Below the pieces are notes generated by a model. It did no database searches and was not told the DNA's origin. It saw only the letters and a list, made by a program, of their open reading frames with translations. The translations under genes were made by a program, and so were the position numbers. Below are positions 12,095 to 24,117 of a stretch of 64,000 nt of DNA, piece by piece (position 1 is the first letter of the stretch; each line of letters starts with the position of its first letter). Source of the stretch: Cephalotus follicularis (taxonomy: Eukaryota; Streptophyta; Magnoliopsida; Oxalidales; Cephalotaceae); NCBI GenBank assembly GCA_001972305.1, contig BDDD01000084.1:124001-188000 (forward strand). The letters run 5' to 3'.

Positions 12095-13861
12095 CATGCC
12101 AATAGGTGCAACCATGCCAAGTGGCTACAACCATCAAATCATCAATCATGTCTCAAAGGACAAAACCAATCAAATCGAATCGGTACGAAGAGCGCCGTCA
12201 TCTCCTGGCCCCGACGTCGTACTCTTACTCCGGCCCCCGACTTTCGGGTCACGAAGCAAGGCAACGAATCAAACTCATGATGCTCGCACTCTGTGTTCAG
12301 CAATCATGGTAACCCGTGTTACTCGCACTATGTGTCAGGTAACATTATATTTGGGTGTCCCTAGCCATCTCCTGGCACCTAGGAGAACATCCCCGCCGCC
12401 AGCCATCAATGACACTCCATCACCCAGCCAGTACGGCATCAATCACAATCAACAAATCAATTCAATTCAAATCGTTTCCAAGTAGTTTATAAAGTACTGA
12501 AAACAATACATTTATATCAAAATGTATTGCATCTTTAAAACCCTGTTTCAATCCGTTGAAAACATACATTTATCAAAATATATATTTTCATATCAAATAA
12601 TGATTTGTATAAAATCATGTACACATTTCTAAAATGAATAAAAACACTTTAGAATCAATCACATTCCAATCACCAATTCATTTCATATCAAAATGCAATA
12701 CAAAGATATGCTCAAGTGCGGGTCAGTCCCTAACCAGTCGGCTGTCTCCTCATGATAGTCGGCTGTCTTCCTTCGATAGCTGGCTGTCCTAGCTCTGGCA
12801 GTCGGCTGCCTCTCTTAACCGTCGGCTGTCTCCTCTTGACAGTCGGCTGCTTCCTCATCCAGTCGGCTGCCCTCTCTTGGCAGACGACTACTCAACCTTC
12901 TGCTGGTTCTTTCTATTAAACGCATGAACAGTCGACTGGTTCTTACGTCCAGTCGGCTATTTCCTATCGAGTAGTCAGCTATTTGCACTGAACAGTCGAC
13001 TGTTCTTGCTCGCCAGTTGGCTGCCCGCCTTGGCAGTCGACTGAATTTATACCAGTAGGAAAAAAACAGCAGAAAAATGCATGTCTTTCACAATTCAATC
13101 CAACCAAACACGAGCATTCAACAGCAATAACATACATTTATGCTCATAATACAGTCCATAGCTTGCATTTCGTCCATTAACTTCCATTATAACGGAACTT
13201 AAATAACAATTATGAAATTTACCCCTACCTTAGAATTCCAAGTTAGGAATTGTAGTCCACCTCTTTAAGTTCCAATCCGAGTTTCCAAGCCTCCGAATTC
13301 GTCCGACAACTCCACCAAGTCTGGTTCGAACTCCAAGCCCAGATTCCAAGCTCAAAATTGGAGAGATACAACTTCTTTCTCTCATTTTCTCTCCACTGTC
13401 CTCTCTCTCTTCACAACTCTCTATCTCTTTGAATTTGCTATTGAGAAGAGAAGAGAAAGTGTGTTTTTATTGCCATTTTTGTGTCTTTTTCTTCACAAGC
13501 CGACACTATCACTAATTTTTGTCTTCTCCCCCCTTCTCTCAGCCAAATGAGACTGCCAACACGTTTTTAACTTACACATCTCATGGCAGTCGACTGCCTT
13601 ATCTTGGCAGTCGGCTGTCTCTGCCGACACCATCCCCAGCCAGCTGTCTCTCACAGCAGTCGGTTGGTTCCACTCAAAGGGGCTCCAGTCGACTGTTCCT
13701 CTTGGGCAGTCGGCTGCCCGCCCTGCATCAGCACTTTCCACACTTCAACTTTTTCCCAAGTTTAACATTACAAAAAGGGAAAAGTCATAATTCTCATTAA
13801 TTAAACGCATAAATGCATTGAAAATTACAACATTACATTAATGAAAATCTCGAGCATTACA
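11549..13861 (-). repeat. Gypsy-1 5' LTR (right copy)
   Basis: This is the close partner of 2592-4876. It contains the shared LTR box at 11927-11957, a (TA)n stretch near 12060-12100, and CAGTCGGCTG/CAGTCGACTG clusters at about 12735-13050 and 13585-13722. In sense order the short clusters lie about 140-280 and 810-1130 bp from the LTR start. Any promoter should lie in this LTR. I did not find a convincing single TATA box. Confidence 0.93.
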
Positions 13862-14817
13862 CAAACCCACTCGCTGTAATTCTTAAGAAGAATCAACTGA
13901 TAGGTCCAAATTATGTGGATTGGCTACGGAATTTCAAAATAGTTTTGAATTATGAGGACATAGATTATGTCCTAAAGGCCTCTATGCTAGCACTACCTGC
14001 TGAAGATGCCTCAACCGAAGATCATGCCATTTATAGGAAATGGGTGGCTGATGAAAAGAAAGTCAGAAGCTACCTAATGGCATCGATGAGAAATGCCCTA
14101 CAAGTCCAGCATGAATCGATGCGAGACTCTAGGGAAGTCCTGCTACATCTCCGTGAGTTATACGGAGAAAATAGTAGGAACGCTTGATTTCAGCTCACTG
14201 CTGAGTTGTATGGCACTAAAATGGCTGAAGGATCTTCTGTTAATGATCATGTGTTTAAGATGATCAATGCGATTGAACGTCTCACTGCTCTTGGCATCAT
14301 TCAGGATGCTGAATTAAGCACAAATCTGATCCTTCATTCGCTTCCACCTTCCTTCTTTGGTTTTATCACCAATTTTAACATGAATAGGATATTAGCTACT
14401 CGAACTGACCTTCTAAACATGCTGAGGGAAGCCGAAGTGAACATGTATAAGGGCAAGGCGCCAGTCATGATGGTAGGGCAGTCCTGTAGGCCTAAGAGGA
14501 AGGGCAAGTCCAACCTTGAGAAGGGGAAGACTAAAAATGGGACGATACCACCACGACCGGCATCTTTCAAACCAGGGAAAGGCAGACCACCTAATCAGAC
14601 AAACAAACAAGCTGTTGCTGCACTGGACACTGTCGTAAGAGTTGCACCTGCTGAGGAGTCTGCCTCAGAAGCTCCTGCTAAGGGACCGTGCTTCCACTAT
14701 GGTAAGCCAGGACATTGGAAAAGGATCTGTGTGACATTTCTTAGATCAATTGGCATAGGTATGCCCTATTTGTCTTATATAGAGGTGAATATGAATATTT
14801 CTGATTCATCTTCCTGA
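13862..14817 (+). pseudogene. Copia-1 gag
   Basis: The copia Gag (UBN2-type) N-terminus continues after Gypsy-1: GPNYVDWLRNFKIVLNYEDI is visible near 13900-13960. The middle of Gag follows (LYGTKMAEGSSVNDHVFKMI, 14200-14265; DLLNMLREAEVNM, about 14408-14447), then a basic lysine/glycine-rich stretch and a zinc-knuckle-like region (about 14686-14730). In the family Gag forms the particle and binds the RNA. The gene is split from its start codon (2583) by Gypsy-1 and has at least one more break. Confidence 0.87.
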
Positions 14818-17800
14818 ATTTTAGACAGCGGATGTGGTACTCACATATGTTCTAATTTACAGGCCCTCATGGACAGAAGAAACCTTGAGAAGGGTGAGGG
14901 AGATCTACGGCTTGCGGATGGTTCCGTTATTGAAGTCATAGCTATAGGATCAGTTTATATTTTGTTTCCTTCGGGCAAGAGTTTAGAACTCAAACATTGT
15001 CTTTATTCGCCTTGCATTTTGCGTAATATTATTTCTATTACAGCATTAGATGCTGAAGGTTTTCATATTATTTTTAAAAATAAGGGTTGTTCTATTTTAT
15101 TTAATAATATAATTTATGCAAAATGTTTCCTTAGTGATGGATTATATATATTGAGTAAACATGAGACTATTTTCAATATGCAAAAAGACAATAAAAGAAA
15201 GAGAGATCAAGTTAATCAATCCTACCTATGGCACTGCAGACTTGGTCATATAAAAGAGAAAAGAGTTTGCAGGTTGATCTCGGATCAATACTTTGATTTT
15301 TCAACGTATCAACCGCTTCCAACTTGTGAACCCTGTCTTAAAGGTAAAATGACCAAATCTCCCTTTACAGGGAAAGGGGAAAGGACCCCAGAAGTACTAG
15401 GTCTAGTACATACTGATGTATGTGGACCGATGACAGTTGATACTAGAGGTGGATATTCCTACTTCCTAACCTTTACGAATGATCATTCTCGTTTCGGTTA
15501 TTTGTACCTAATGTTGCACAAATCTGAAGCCTTTGAAAAGTTTAAAGAATTCAGACAAGAAATATAGAAATACACTGGTAAAAGTCTAAAGACTCCTCGA
15601 TCAGATTGAGGTGGTGAGTATCTCTCCACCGAGTTTTTAACTTATCTCAGAGATAATGAGATTATCTCTCAGTGGACCCCTCTGGGAACACCACAACATA
15701 ATGGTGTGTCTGAAAGGAGAAATCGTACCTTGCTTGACATTGTGGGTAGCATGATGAGTGATGCTGGACTTCCACTGTCTTTCTGGGGTTATGATTTGGA
15801 GACTGCTGTTCTCTTATTAAACAAGACTCCAACAAAATCTGCTCCCAAAACCCCATATGAGATATGGAATGGGAAGAAACCCAATCTTAGTTATCTAAGG
15901 ATATGGGGTTGTCCTGCATATGTTAAGCAGGCAGCAGCAGATAAATTAGAATCTAGGTCCATAAAATGTAAACTTGAGGGATATCATATAAAACAAGAGG
16001 ATATTATTTCTATTACCCACCTGACAACAAAGTGTTTGTAGCCAGGCATTCTAGCTTTCTTGAGAAGGAATTCCTGTTGGAATACAGTAGTGGGAGTATG
16101 ATAGAGCTAAATGAATGATCAACAAAAGCACAAGTTGAGGACCTATCCAATCATGTTCAAATTGATGTTCCTGAAATGCTAGCTACCACAGATACACAAC
16201 CTTTGGGTAGAACTGCCCGAATACCCAGGGAACCTAAGAGGTACTATGGTAGTTTTCTCATTGAAGGTACCCAAGAGGTAAATTTTATGAATGATGATCT
16301 GGTAAGCTACAAAGAAGCCATATACAATATGGACTCGGAGAAGTGGCTTGATGCCATGAATTTCAAAATGGAATCCATGTACGCCAATAAATTTTGGGAT
16401 CTAATGGATGCACCCGAAGGGGTTAAACCCTTAGGTTACAAATGGATTTTCAAAAGGAAACTTGGGGATGATGGAAATGTGAAGACCTTCAAAGCTAGGC
16501 TTGTAGCCAAAGGTTACAACCAACGGGAAGGGATTGATTATGAGGAAACTTTCTCTCTCGTAGCCTTACTTAAATCCATTTGGATTTTACTTGCTATAGC
16601 TGCACAATTTGACTATGAGATATGGAAAATGGATGTGAAAATTACTTTTCTCAATGGAAACATTGATGAAGACATATATATAACTCAACCTGAGGGTTTC
16701 ATATCCACTGGTGAGGACCAGAAAGTGTGCAAGCTTTAGAAGTCCATTTATGGACTAAAGCAAGCTTCGAGAAGTTGGAACATCCGATTGATGAGACAAT
16801 TAAAGAGTTTGATTTCATTAAGAATCGAGATGAACCATATGTGTATAAAAAGGTTAGTGGGAGCTCAGTGACATTTCTAGTCTTGTACGTTGACGACATA
16901 CTCCTTATAGGAAATGATGTGATCATGTTGTCAAACTTAAAGGCTTGGTTATCCACAGTTTTTTCCATGAAAGACTTGGGAGAAGCTTCCTATATCCTGG
17001 GAATAAAGGTCTATAGAGATAGATAAAAAAGGATGACAGTCTTTGTACATTGACAAAGTGCTTAAGCGGTTTAGTATGGAAAATTCCAAGAGAGGTTACC
17101 TGCCTCTATGTCATGGGATTTCACTTTCTAAGGAGATGTCTCCCAAGACAGTTGAAGAAAGACAGAGGATGATGCACATTCCATATGCTTCGACAATTGA
17201 AAGCGTCATGTATGCTATGCTTTGCACTAGACCATATATCACATATGCTGTAAGTGTTACAAGCAGATATCAGTCAGATCCCGGTGAGCAACACTGGAAG
17301 GCTGTCAAAGATATCCTCAAGTGCCTTAACAGGACTAAGGATTTATTCTTAATGTATGGAGGAAAGGGTTTGAAAATTGAGGGTTTTACTGACTCTATTT
17401 TTAGACAGATGTGGATGATTCAAAATCAACATCGGGGTCTGTGTTCACCTTGAATGGTGGAGCAGTGAACTGAAAGAGTTCCAAGTAACCTACCACTGCA
17501 GATTCAGTGACAGAAGCTGAATACATTGCGGCATCAGAAGCTGCCAAGGAAGGTGTATGGATGAAGAAGTCATCAAAGATTTCGGTGTTGTTCCTGACAT
17601 TGATGATCCGTTATCTTTATACTATGATAACAATGGAGCAATAGCGCAATCCAAGGAGCCTAGATCGCACTCAAAGTCTAAACACATTCTCAGGCGCTTT
17701 CACCTTATACGTGAGATCATTGATTGTGGAGATATAAAAGTGAAAAGAGTTCCAAGTGAAGACAACATTGCAGACCCGCTTACTAAGGCACTATCAAAGA

Positions 17801-17862
17801 TAGTCTTTGATAGACACCTTGATGCTATGGGTGTGAGACACTATGGCAACTGGCTTTAGCAC
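14818..17862 (+). pseudogene. Copia-1 pol: protease, integrase, reverse transcriptase, RNase H
   Basis: Protease lies near 14820 (ILDSGCGTHICSN). The integrase zinc region is near 15225-15345 (LWHCRLGHIKEKRV, CEPCLKGKMTKSPF). The integrase core is near 15400-15720 (VHTDVCGPMTVDTRGGYSYF, then TPQHNGVSERRNRTLLD). RT spans about 16390-17000 ([46 protein letters not shown]). RNase H spans about 17370-17850 (TEAEYIAASEA, KHILRRFHLIREI, VPSEDNIADPLTKALS). The order PR-IN-RT-RH identifies Ty1/copia. It is a fossil with roughly half a dozen breaks. Confidence 0.92.
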
Positions 17863-17874
17863 TTAGTGGGAGAT

Positions 17875-19280
17875 TGTTAGAGATAAAGTGTTGTGAGCCA
17901 GTGTTGAGCATGTATTTACTATATCTTGTGTAAAAGATTTATAAATTAAATAAAGATGTTTATGTTTCATCAATGACTATGAGTTCATTTCATTAATAAA
18001 TGCTTAATTAATTGTAAATGAATGTCCTAGAATAAAGTTAGAGAACCAAGTTCATGATGAGATCGTGATGTGAGAATTGGAATCACGGTATACTTTATTT
18101 CGAATCTTCCTGGTCATAGGATTGACACTCAGGGCATGATCAATCCGGATAGACCAGCACGTATTGTCAGATCGGTAAGCAAAGGGTGACTGATCTCACA
18201 CTCACTCGCATGGATGATGCTATGACAACTACATGGGTTCTCGTTTCCTGAGTTCACTGAATGTGACTGTTGATAGAATATCTGTATGGAGTTTTACTTA
18301 CATGTCAGACAGAATTCTAGTTTTACAGTAGTGCATGTGGTCCTTGGACATGAGCCGTCACTGGATGTCTTGTGCATGAGGTGTTGTGTTTTGATGATGC
18401 TTAAATACATATATATGAAGTGTATACAAGCATTAGTTGGACATGGTACACTTATGTATGGAGGCATGTGAATTGGCAACAATGAATCCATTGCTTCTAG
18501 TAAAAGAAGATTATGCTCAAGATGATTTTCGTTAGCGATTAAGCGCCTAGCCAGGCTAGTCACGATATCAAGAGTGTGATATCATTAGTTGAGTATTAGA
18601 GGGGCACCTCTACTATTATTTAGGCCAATGAAAGATAGTCACGAGACTGAAGATTAAATTATTCGGGTCTAACATAATCCGTACCCTATATTTAATCAAA
18701 GCATTGTCAATGGAGGGACTATACGTGCATGTATCTGTAAATAGTGGTTTGCAAATTATTCATTTTACCTGGGGGTCGTTATGCATTGCTAGATGTCGAT
18801 GTCGACCAGTGGGATGCCCAATATTAAATTGATAAATTAATCTTGGAAGAAAAGAATTAAAAGAGTTTTAATTCGATATGTCCAAGAGAATAATTTTTAT
18901 GTGGTAATAAAAATTTAATTGGATAATTGTGAGTATCATGATTTAATCCTACGGCCAGCGTAATAGTGAACTCATAGGGTCACACACAATACAGGTTGAT
19001 ATTTCCAACACGGTTATGAGAGAAAATTTAGGATAACAATTTTCTAATTATAATTAATGAGATTAATTATCCTTAATGAGATTAAGGTAAATTAGAATTC
19101 TAGAAGGAAAAGAAGACTTCTCCTAGAAGGATTAGGAGACTTCTCTGAGAATCAAAAGAGTTTGTGTTCTAATATGATTGTCTAGCAGCAACTATATATA
19201 AAGCATATATATATATATATATATAATGGTTTTATGCATATAGATATTTTATTGTTTAAATCGCCATAAGGTTCCAACAA
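17875..19280 (+). repeat. Copia-1 3' LTR, about 1.4 kb
   Basis: It starts TGTTAGAGATAAAG directly after the purine tract 'agtgggagat' and ends near GGTTCCAACA at 19280. It contains the copia LTR box TGGTCCTTGGACATGAG near 18338 and the 'tgctagatgtcgatgtcga' motif near 18787, both shared with the other copia LTRs here. A short (TA)n run lies near 19205-19225. The next bases are the leader of Copia-2. The right boundary is inferred from the TG...CA rule and from comparison with Copia-3. Confidence 0.82.
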
Positions 19281-19689
19281 ATACCATAATGCTTGACGAT
19301 GGGTTCAACTTGACTATCATACTTATGTATTGATGAGTAAACCCATGGCCATAAAGTACTTATAAGCTAAAACAAAGATTGGGAATTGTATGAGATACAA
19401 TTGGCAAAGAGTTTTGCCAGGCCATAAGGGACATCTCACTTGTTGGGTAAACCCAAGACATTGATGTACAAGTTATGGGATTCTGATCACCCCTCGGAAA
19501 CCAACTTATGATGAGGTCATTCAAGTTATATGTTTCCCGTCTTCCATAGTTGAGGGTTATGGAATTCGATCAAATTATTGGGAGGATATACTTAAAGAAT
19601 TATAGACCAAATCTTTAATGTTGTAAAGAACATAAATTGAACAACATGCTAATTATTTTTCCTTTTTTCTAATATCTGTATATATTGCA
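19281..19689 (+). other. Copia-2 leader (partial)
   Basis: This is untranslated sequence before the gag ATG at 19690. It resembles the Copia-1 and Copia-3 leaders in its last 200 bp ('ttgagggttatgg', 'agaccaaatctttaa'). It has a hairpin-like GGCAAAGAGTTTTGCC near 19404-19419. No primer binding site is visible at 19281, which argues against a 5' LTR ending there. Confidence 0.7.
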
Positions 19690-20550
19690 ATGGCACCAAA
19701 CCCGCTTTCTAATATACTGGACACCAACAAACTTACCGATCCAAACATTTATGGACTGGCTTCACAATGTACGATTGATACTCACTCTTGATAAGGGAAG
19801 CTATGTACTCGATGCTAACACTCCCACAAGTGTTGTAGAGTAAGGGGGAACATGAGACCGTTGGAATATAGAAGGAAGACAATGAGATTTTCAAATGCAG
19901 CATGATAGCAACAATAAGCTATGGCCTGCAACGTCAGCATGAGCACATTACTACGCTAGTTTTATCTTCCTTCTCCTATAAGACTTGTATGGTATGCAAA
20001 GCAGGGCTACTCGGCATCAGCTCTCCAAGGAGCTTTTTTGCACAAAGATGCTAGAAGGAGCATCTGTCAATGATCATTGTCTGAAAATGATCAGATATAT
20101 TGAACAACTAGCATATCTTTGGATTGTCCAAGATGCACAATTAAGCACATATGTTATCCTTCTATCACTTCCTCCCTCATATTCTCAGTTTATCATCAAC
20201 TTCAACATGAACAAGGTGGAAGTCACCTTGGCTAAACTCCTTAAGATGTTGAGAAATACTGAGATACATCTCCCTAAGTCCAAATTTGTTATGCACTTCA
20301 CCCAGACTTCCCAAAATAAGGGAAAGGGAAAGATTGTCTTTGAAAAATGCAAGGGCAAGGGCAAGGAAAAATAGATTAGGCATAAGGCAGTGCAGCCTTA
20401 TACGCTACCACAGGGTCCTGCTCCCAGGGCTCAAGGCATCTACGATAGCTTCTACTTCACAAGCTGAGCCTTTACCCAAGGATTCGTATTTTTACTACGA
20501 TGTAGCAAGGGCACTGGAAGAGAAACTGTAAGAAGTTCCTAACTTTCATT
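19690..20550 (+). pseudogene. Copia-2 gag
   Basis: The reading starts at ATG 19690 (MAPNPLSNILDTNKL), like the gag starts of Copia-1 and Copia-3. It continues through a Gag segment (SVNDHCLKMIRYIEQLAYL, about 20065-20125; LAKLLKMLRNTEIHL, about 20228-20275) and a lysine/glycine-rich basic stretch (20310-20375). Several breaks are present. It is recognised mainly by alignment to the Copia-1 gag. Confidence 0.8.
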
Positions 20551-21080
20551 GGCAAACCTCTAGGAAAAGGTATGCCTTCAATATTTGTGATTCAGGTAAA
20601 TATGTCTATTGATAAGACCTATCCTACTTTTTGGGTATTAGATACTGGATGTTCCGCACACATTTGTGTTAATGTGTAGGACCTACAAGGAGTAGAACCC
20701 TTGCGAAGGGAAAAGTGAACCAGAAAGTAGCTGATGGAACAAGCGTTGAAGCATTAGCTATAGGATTTGCTTTTCTTTTGTTGCCCACTGGCAAGAGCCT
20801 AGAGCTCAAAAACACTTTACATGTACCTTCCTTATAGAAGAATATCATTTCTATGTCTACTTTAATGACATACAGCTTTGTATGCATTGTTAAAGACAAG
20901 CGTTATTCTTTATATATGAATGATGTTTTGTATATGAAATGTTTTGTTGACAATAGGCTGTATATATTAAATAGACATGTTAGTCTTTTAAATGTTGAAA
21001 AAGGGATCAAATGAAAGGGAGATGACATTAACCAGACATACATTTGGCATTGAAGACTTAGTCATGCCGGTGAGAAAAGA

Positions 21081-24000
21081 TGACACGCCCCGTTCCCGAG
21101 CACCCCCGCCCGAGGACGGCCATGCCAGGTGAAAGGATCCCTTACCTGGATCCCTAACCAAAACCCAACAACAACAAAGGCTAACTCTAAGGACAGGGCA
21201 GGCGTTAAAAATGCGCTACCGAGGAGAGCCGCGCTCCCCAGGCCAAACGCACTTAAGGCATAAAAACAAGGAATGCCCGAGCAGGAAGGAGGAAAGAATG
21301 AAGGGTAAAACGGCAAAAGAACCCTTACTTAAACTATCTCCAAAGCTCACCGTTTAACTAAAACAAACGGGCATAGCACCCACTTAGCAAACACACCGTT
21401 TAACTAAAAGGAACAAACGCAACACCCACTGCCCAAACGCAAGGGAGCCTGGGCAAGGAACGCAACACTACGTCTTGCCTAGGGTCCTGGGCAGGGATGC
21501 CAACACAGCATAACGTAGCACAAGCTAGGCCTACGCCACATCCTAAGACATGCCTTCCCCGGATGAGCCATCCTCGGGCATGTCCTCATTGGACGAAAAC
21601 ACTTAATAGAGGCTAAGCCTGTGATCAACACAAGGGCCCGGGGACAAACGCCTAGCACATGGGACAACCACCCGAGGTCCCACCAACGCTCGAACTACAC
21701 TGAGGAGATAACATCTCACCCCGGTCAGGCACCCAGGGGATCCACCAGGGCTCACCCACCAAAACGTCTCCAGGGACCGAGCTGGACTAAGGTCAGGAGG
21801 TCGGGCAAAACTAAAGAAAATTGCTTACCTCCACTTAACGCCTACGGCATGCCGGGAACAACGCTCGGGGATGCCCCCAGACTCCAGCTTAGGGTTAACC
21901 AACCCGAGCTACGAAGTCAACCTAAGGTTTGACCAACCAACCAAAGCCACCCCTCCTCCGGCATCTCGGCATAGGTGCCACGCAAGAAAGGACCTGGGGA
22001 GAAACACTGAAGTTTCATCAAGGCCAGGGCTAGGGAGACCTGCTCCTCTGCCCAGGGTCAAACAACCCCCGAACTTCTATGTCATCCCTGCACACCCAAA
22101 CACTAAGCCAAAAACAGCACCATGGCTGGGAAAATGGCACAAAAACAAAGTATATAAACAAGAGAAATGAATTATATACATGGTCCCGGGCAAACTACCG
22201 AGGACGCCCAACATCCAAGAGTTTTACACAAGTTTACAAGAAGGTTTTACAAGACATAGATATTAACAAAAACTATACAAAAGAACCCCCAAGAATGTCC
22301 TTAAAAGCATGAAGGTGCTCGTGGCCGAGAAGGCATCCTAAGGTGCTTCGTCCGGCGTCTACCTCTCTCTACAAGCTGTCCTTAGTGGATCTCAATAACA
22401 CTGCTGCCCCGCTCCCTCTGCACACAAAACTGAGAGGGGATTAGTCCAACTGACTAGTGAGTAAGATCAAGGAGTATTCTGGGTGACCCACTTCCACCGG
22501 GGTGTCAAGAGTCAAGGTGAACTTGCCCTGCTCCAACTGGGCCAGGGACAACCCATCTCCCCTGCTCAACAAAACAAGGCAGAGGTGAAAGTATACGAGG
22601 ATATGGATAACAAAGGAAAGTCTGAGGAGACGTCAGAGCTACCAACTCAATGACTGACCTCAAGGAAAGAAGATAAACAACAGTTTACATATATATAAGA
22701 ACATGCCAAGGATCCAAGGATCAACTAAAGATCAACTCTAAGGATCAACAATTCTCAAGGGGACTACTGGTACTGTATGAATCACAAGCACATTCCACAC
22801 ACGGACATGCACAATCAACTCACACACTTCCATAGCCGAAACCACCTCAGCAGCATAGATAACAAACTCCTTTGACATTCTATAAACGTGGTCATGGGCT
22901 ACAGGATTGAACACATCCCTCATATACTCAATATAGATACCCACTTCCAGAGCACCACATGAACATCGGTATAAGGGCTACGCAAGCTCTCCTCCCCCGG
23001 CAAATCATACGGTGGCGCACCTCACTACATGAACCTCGAACGAGGGGCTACGCAAGCCCACCCCCGTTGGTAATCACGAGCCCAACACTACACTAGGTGA
23101 ACCTCGATCGAGAAGCTACCTCGTCGACAATCACCTAGCGTTAATATCGTCCAAGGGGCCCGCGAATCACCGCTCAGCTCCACCCTTGATGAGATAACAG
23201 AGGAGAACCTCAGCTCAGAGGTAAGTGTATCACCACTTAGACCATCTCGTGCCGGCAATCTCATACATAACCAAGTAACCTGCACCCAGTAACCAGTATC
23301 CAAGGACAACAACACATGATATCAAATAAAGCATGAATACTTAAACAGAAAGGGGAAACAACAAGTTCAACCCAGGCAAGCAGTATTCACATGCAATATC
23401 AACAAGATGACAGGAGAAGAAATCCTAGTCAAGGTAATATCACGGAAGAGTATAAAATCAACAAACTCTCAGTTATCAATTGATAGAAAGAACAACGTCC
23501 CACTCACTAGTATCAACAGCTTCCTCAGCTAGTTTCCTTGTTGCGCGGGCTTCGCGCCTAGATCTTCCTCTGCAAGACCAACACACAACAACGCTTAGCT
23601 ACCATGAACAACATCTCTGAAGCTATGCAAGAACCCCAAACAACCATGAAAACCAAGGCAAAGCTCTTCCTTGGCCTCAAAGATCGTGCCTGCACCAACC
23701 GTGCGATGCACCAAAACGTACTGAGGAGGACACTTACCTCCCCAATGCGTAGACGGGTAAAGAAAGTTCTAACCTTAGACAACGCTCAAAGCTCCAGAAG
23801 AAAGATGAAGAAGAGGATGAAAGATGAAAGCTCACTCTCCCAAAACACTTCTTCTGGCGTGAGATGATGGACATCATGTCTGCCGAAGTCAACTATTAAG
23901 CTTCCTAAGTAAGCTTTGCACTTTGCACATATCCCAATGCCATATAACACTTCTCTTATCTCTTAACCCATCTAACCAACATTGGGCCTTCACCAAGCAC

Positions 24001-24117
24001 AAAGCCAACAACACTGACCCAATAAGAGAATCCCAAACCAACACAACCAAGGAGAAAAGAAAAAGTTTCCCCCAGGCCCAAACATCAATTTATCCAAAAT
24101 TAATGCGGGTCGTTACA
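21081..24117 (-). mobile_element. Solo LTR of a Ty3/gypsy element (S3), 3037 bp
   Basis: The ends are TGACACGCCCCGTTC at 21081 and GGGTCGTTACA at 24117. The TSD is AAAGA at 21076-21080 and 24118-24122. The - strand begins TGTAACGACCCGC and ends GGGGCGTGTCA, the pattern of the other gypsy LTRs. A relative of the shared LTR box (GGACTAATCCCCTC on the - strand) lies at about 22436-22465. Repeated 'ggggctacgcaagc' segments lie at about 22970-23060. It interrupts the integrase region of Copia-2. No internal element sequence was seen. Confidence 0.9.

Larger units (their letters stand above)
2592..13861 (-). mobile_element. Gypsy-1: Ty3/gypsy chromovirus, Tekay/Del-like, with both LTRs
   Basis: LTRs lie at 2592-4876 and 11549-13861, with gag, protease, RT, RNase H, integrase and a chromodomain-like tail between them, all on the - strand. 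Sense LTR ends are TGTAACGCCCGAG and GGGGTGTGACA. The flanks are AAAAC (2587-2591) and CAAAC (13862-13866), a TSD with one mismatch. The integrase tail and the purine tract preceded by a 'ttcgaggacgaaatt' motif are typical of Tekay/Del. By eye the two LTRs differ at roughly 15 sites in the first 490 bp, mostly C/T or G/A, so it is fairly young. It is broken at about five or six places and also carries a nested solo LTR in gag. Confidence 0.93.
1..19280 (+). mobile_element. Copia-1: Ty1/copia LTR retrotransposon, 5' LTR outside the window, nested insertions inside
   Basis: The visible parts are leader (1-24 and 2415-2591), gag (start codon at 2583, then 13862-14817), protease, integrase, reverse transcriptase and RNase H (14818-17862), a purine tract (about 17864-17874) and the 3' LTR (17875-19280). 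Domain order GAG-PR-IN-RT-RH is that of Ty1/copia. A solo gypsy LTR and the whole of Gypsy-1 sit inside it. The sequence around the breaks resembles the Copia-3 leader at about 51120-51175 on the opposite strand, which supports joining 1-24 with 2415 onward as flank of the first insertion. It is a fossil with roughly half a dozen or more breaks in the coding region besides the insertions. Lineage within copia (Tork/TAR/Angela group) is a guess. Confidence 0.88.

Noticed and set aside
12003-12485. Open frame of 160 codons in the Gypsy-1 5' LTR
   Set aside because: It starts across a (TA)n run and lies wholly in LTR sequence. The partner LTR does not keep it.
17875-19280. LTR shared by two tandem copia elements
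   Set aside because: It is too unlike the Copia-2 3' LTR and no primer site follows. Nesting explains it better.
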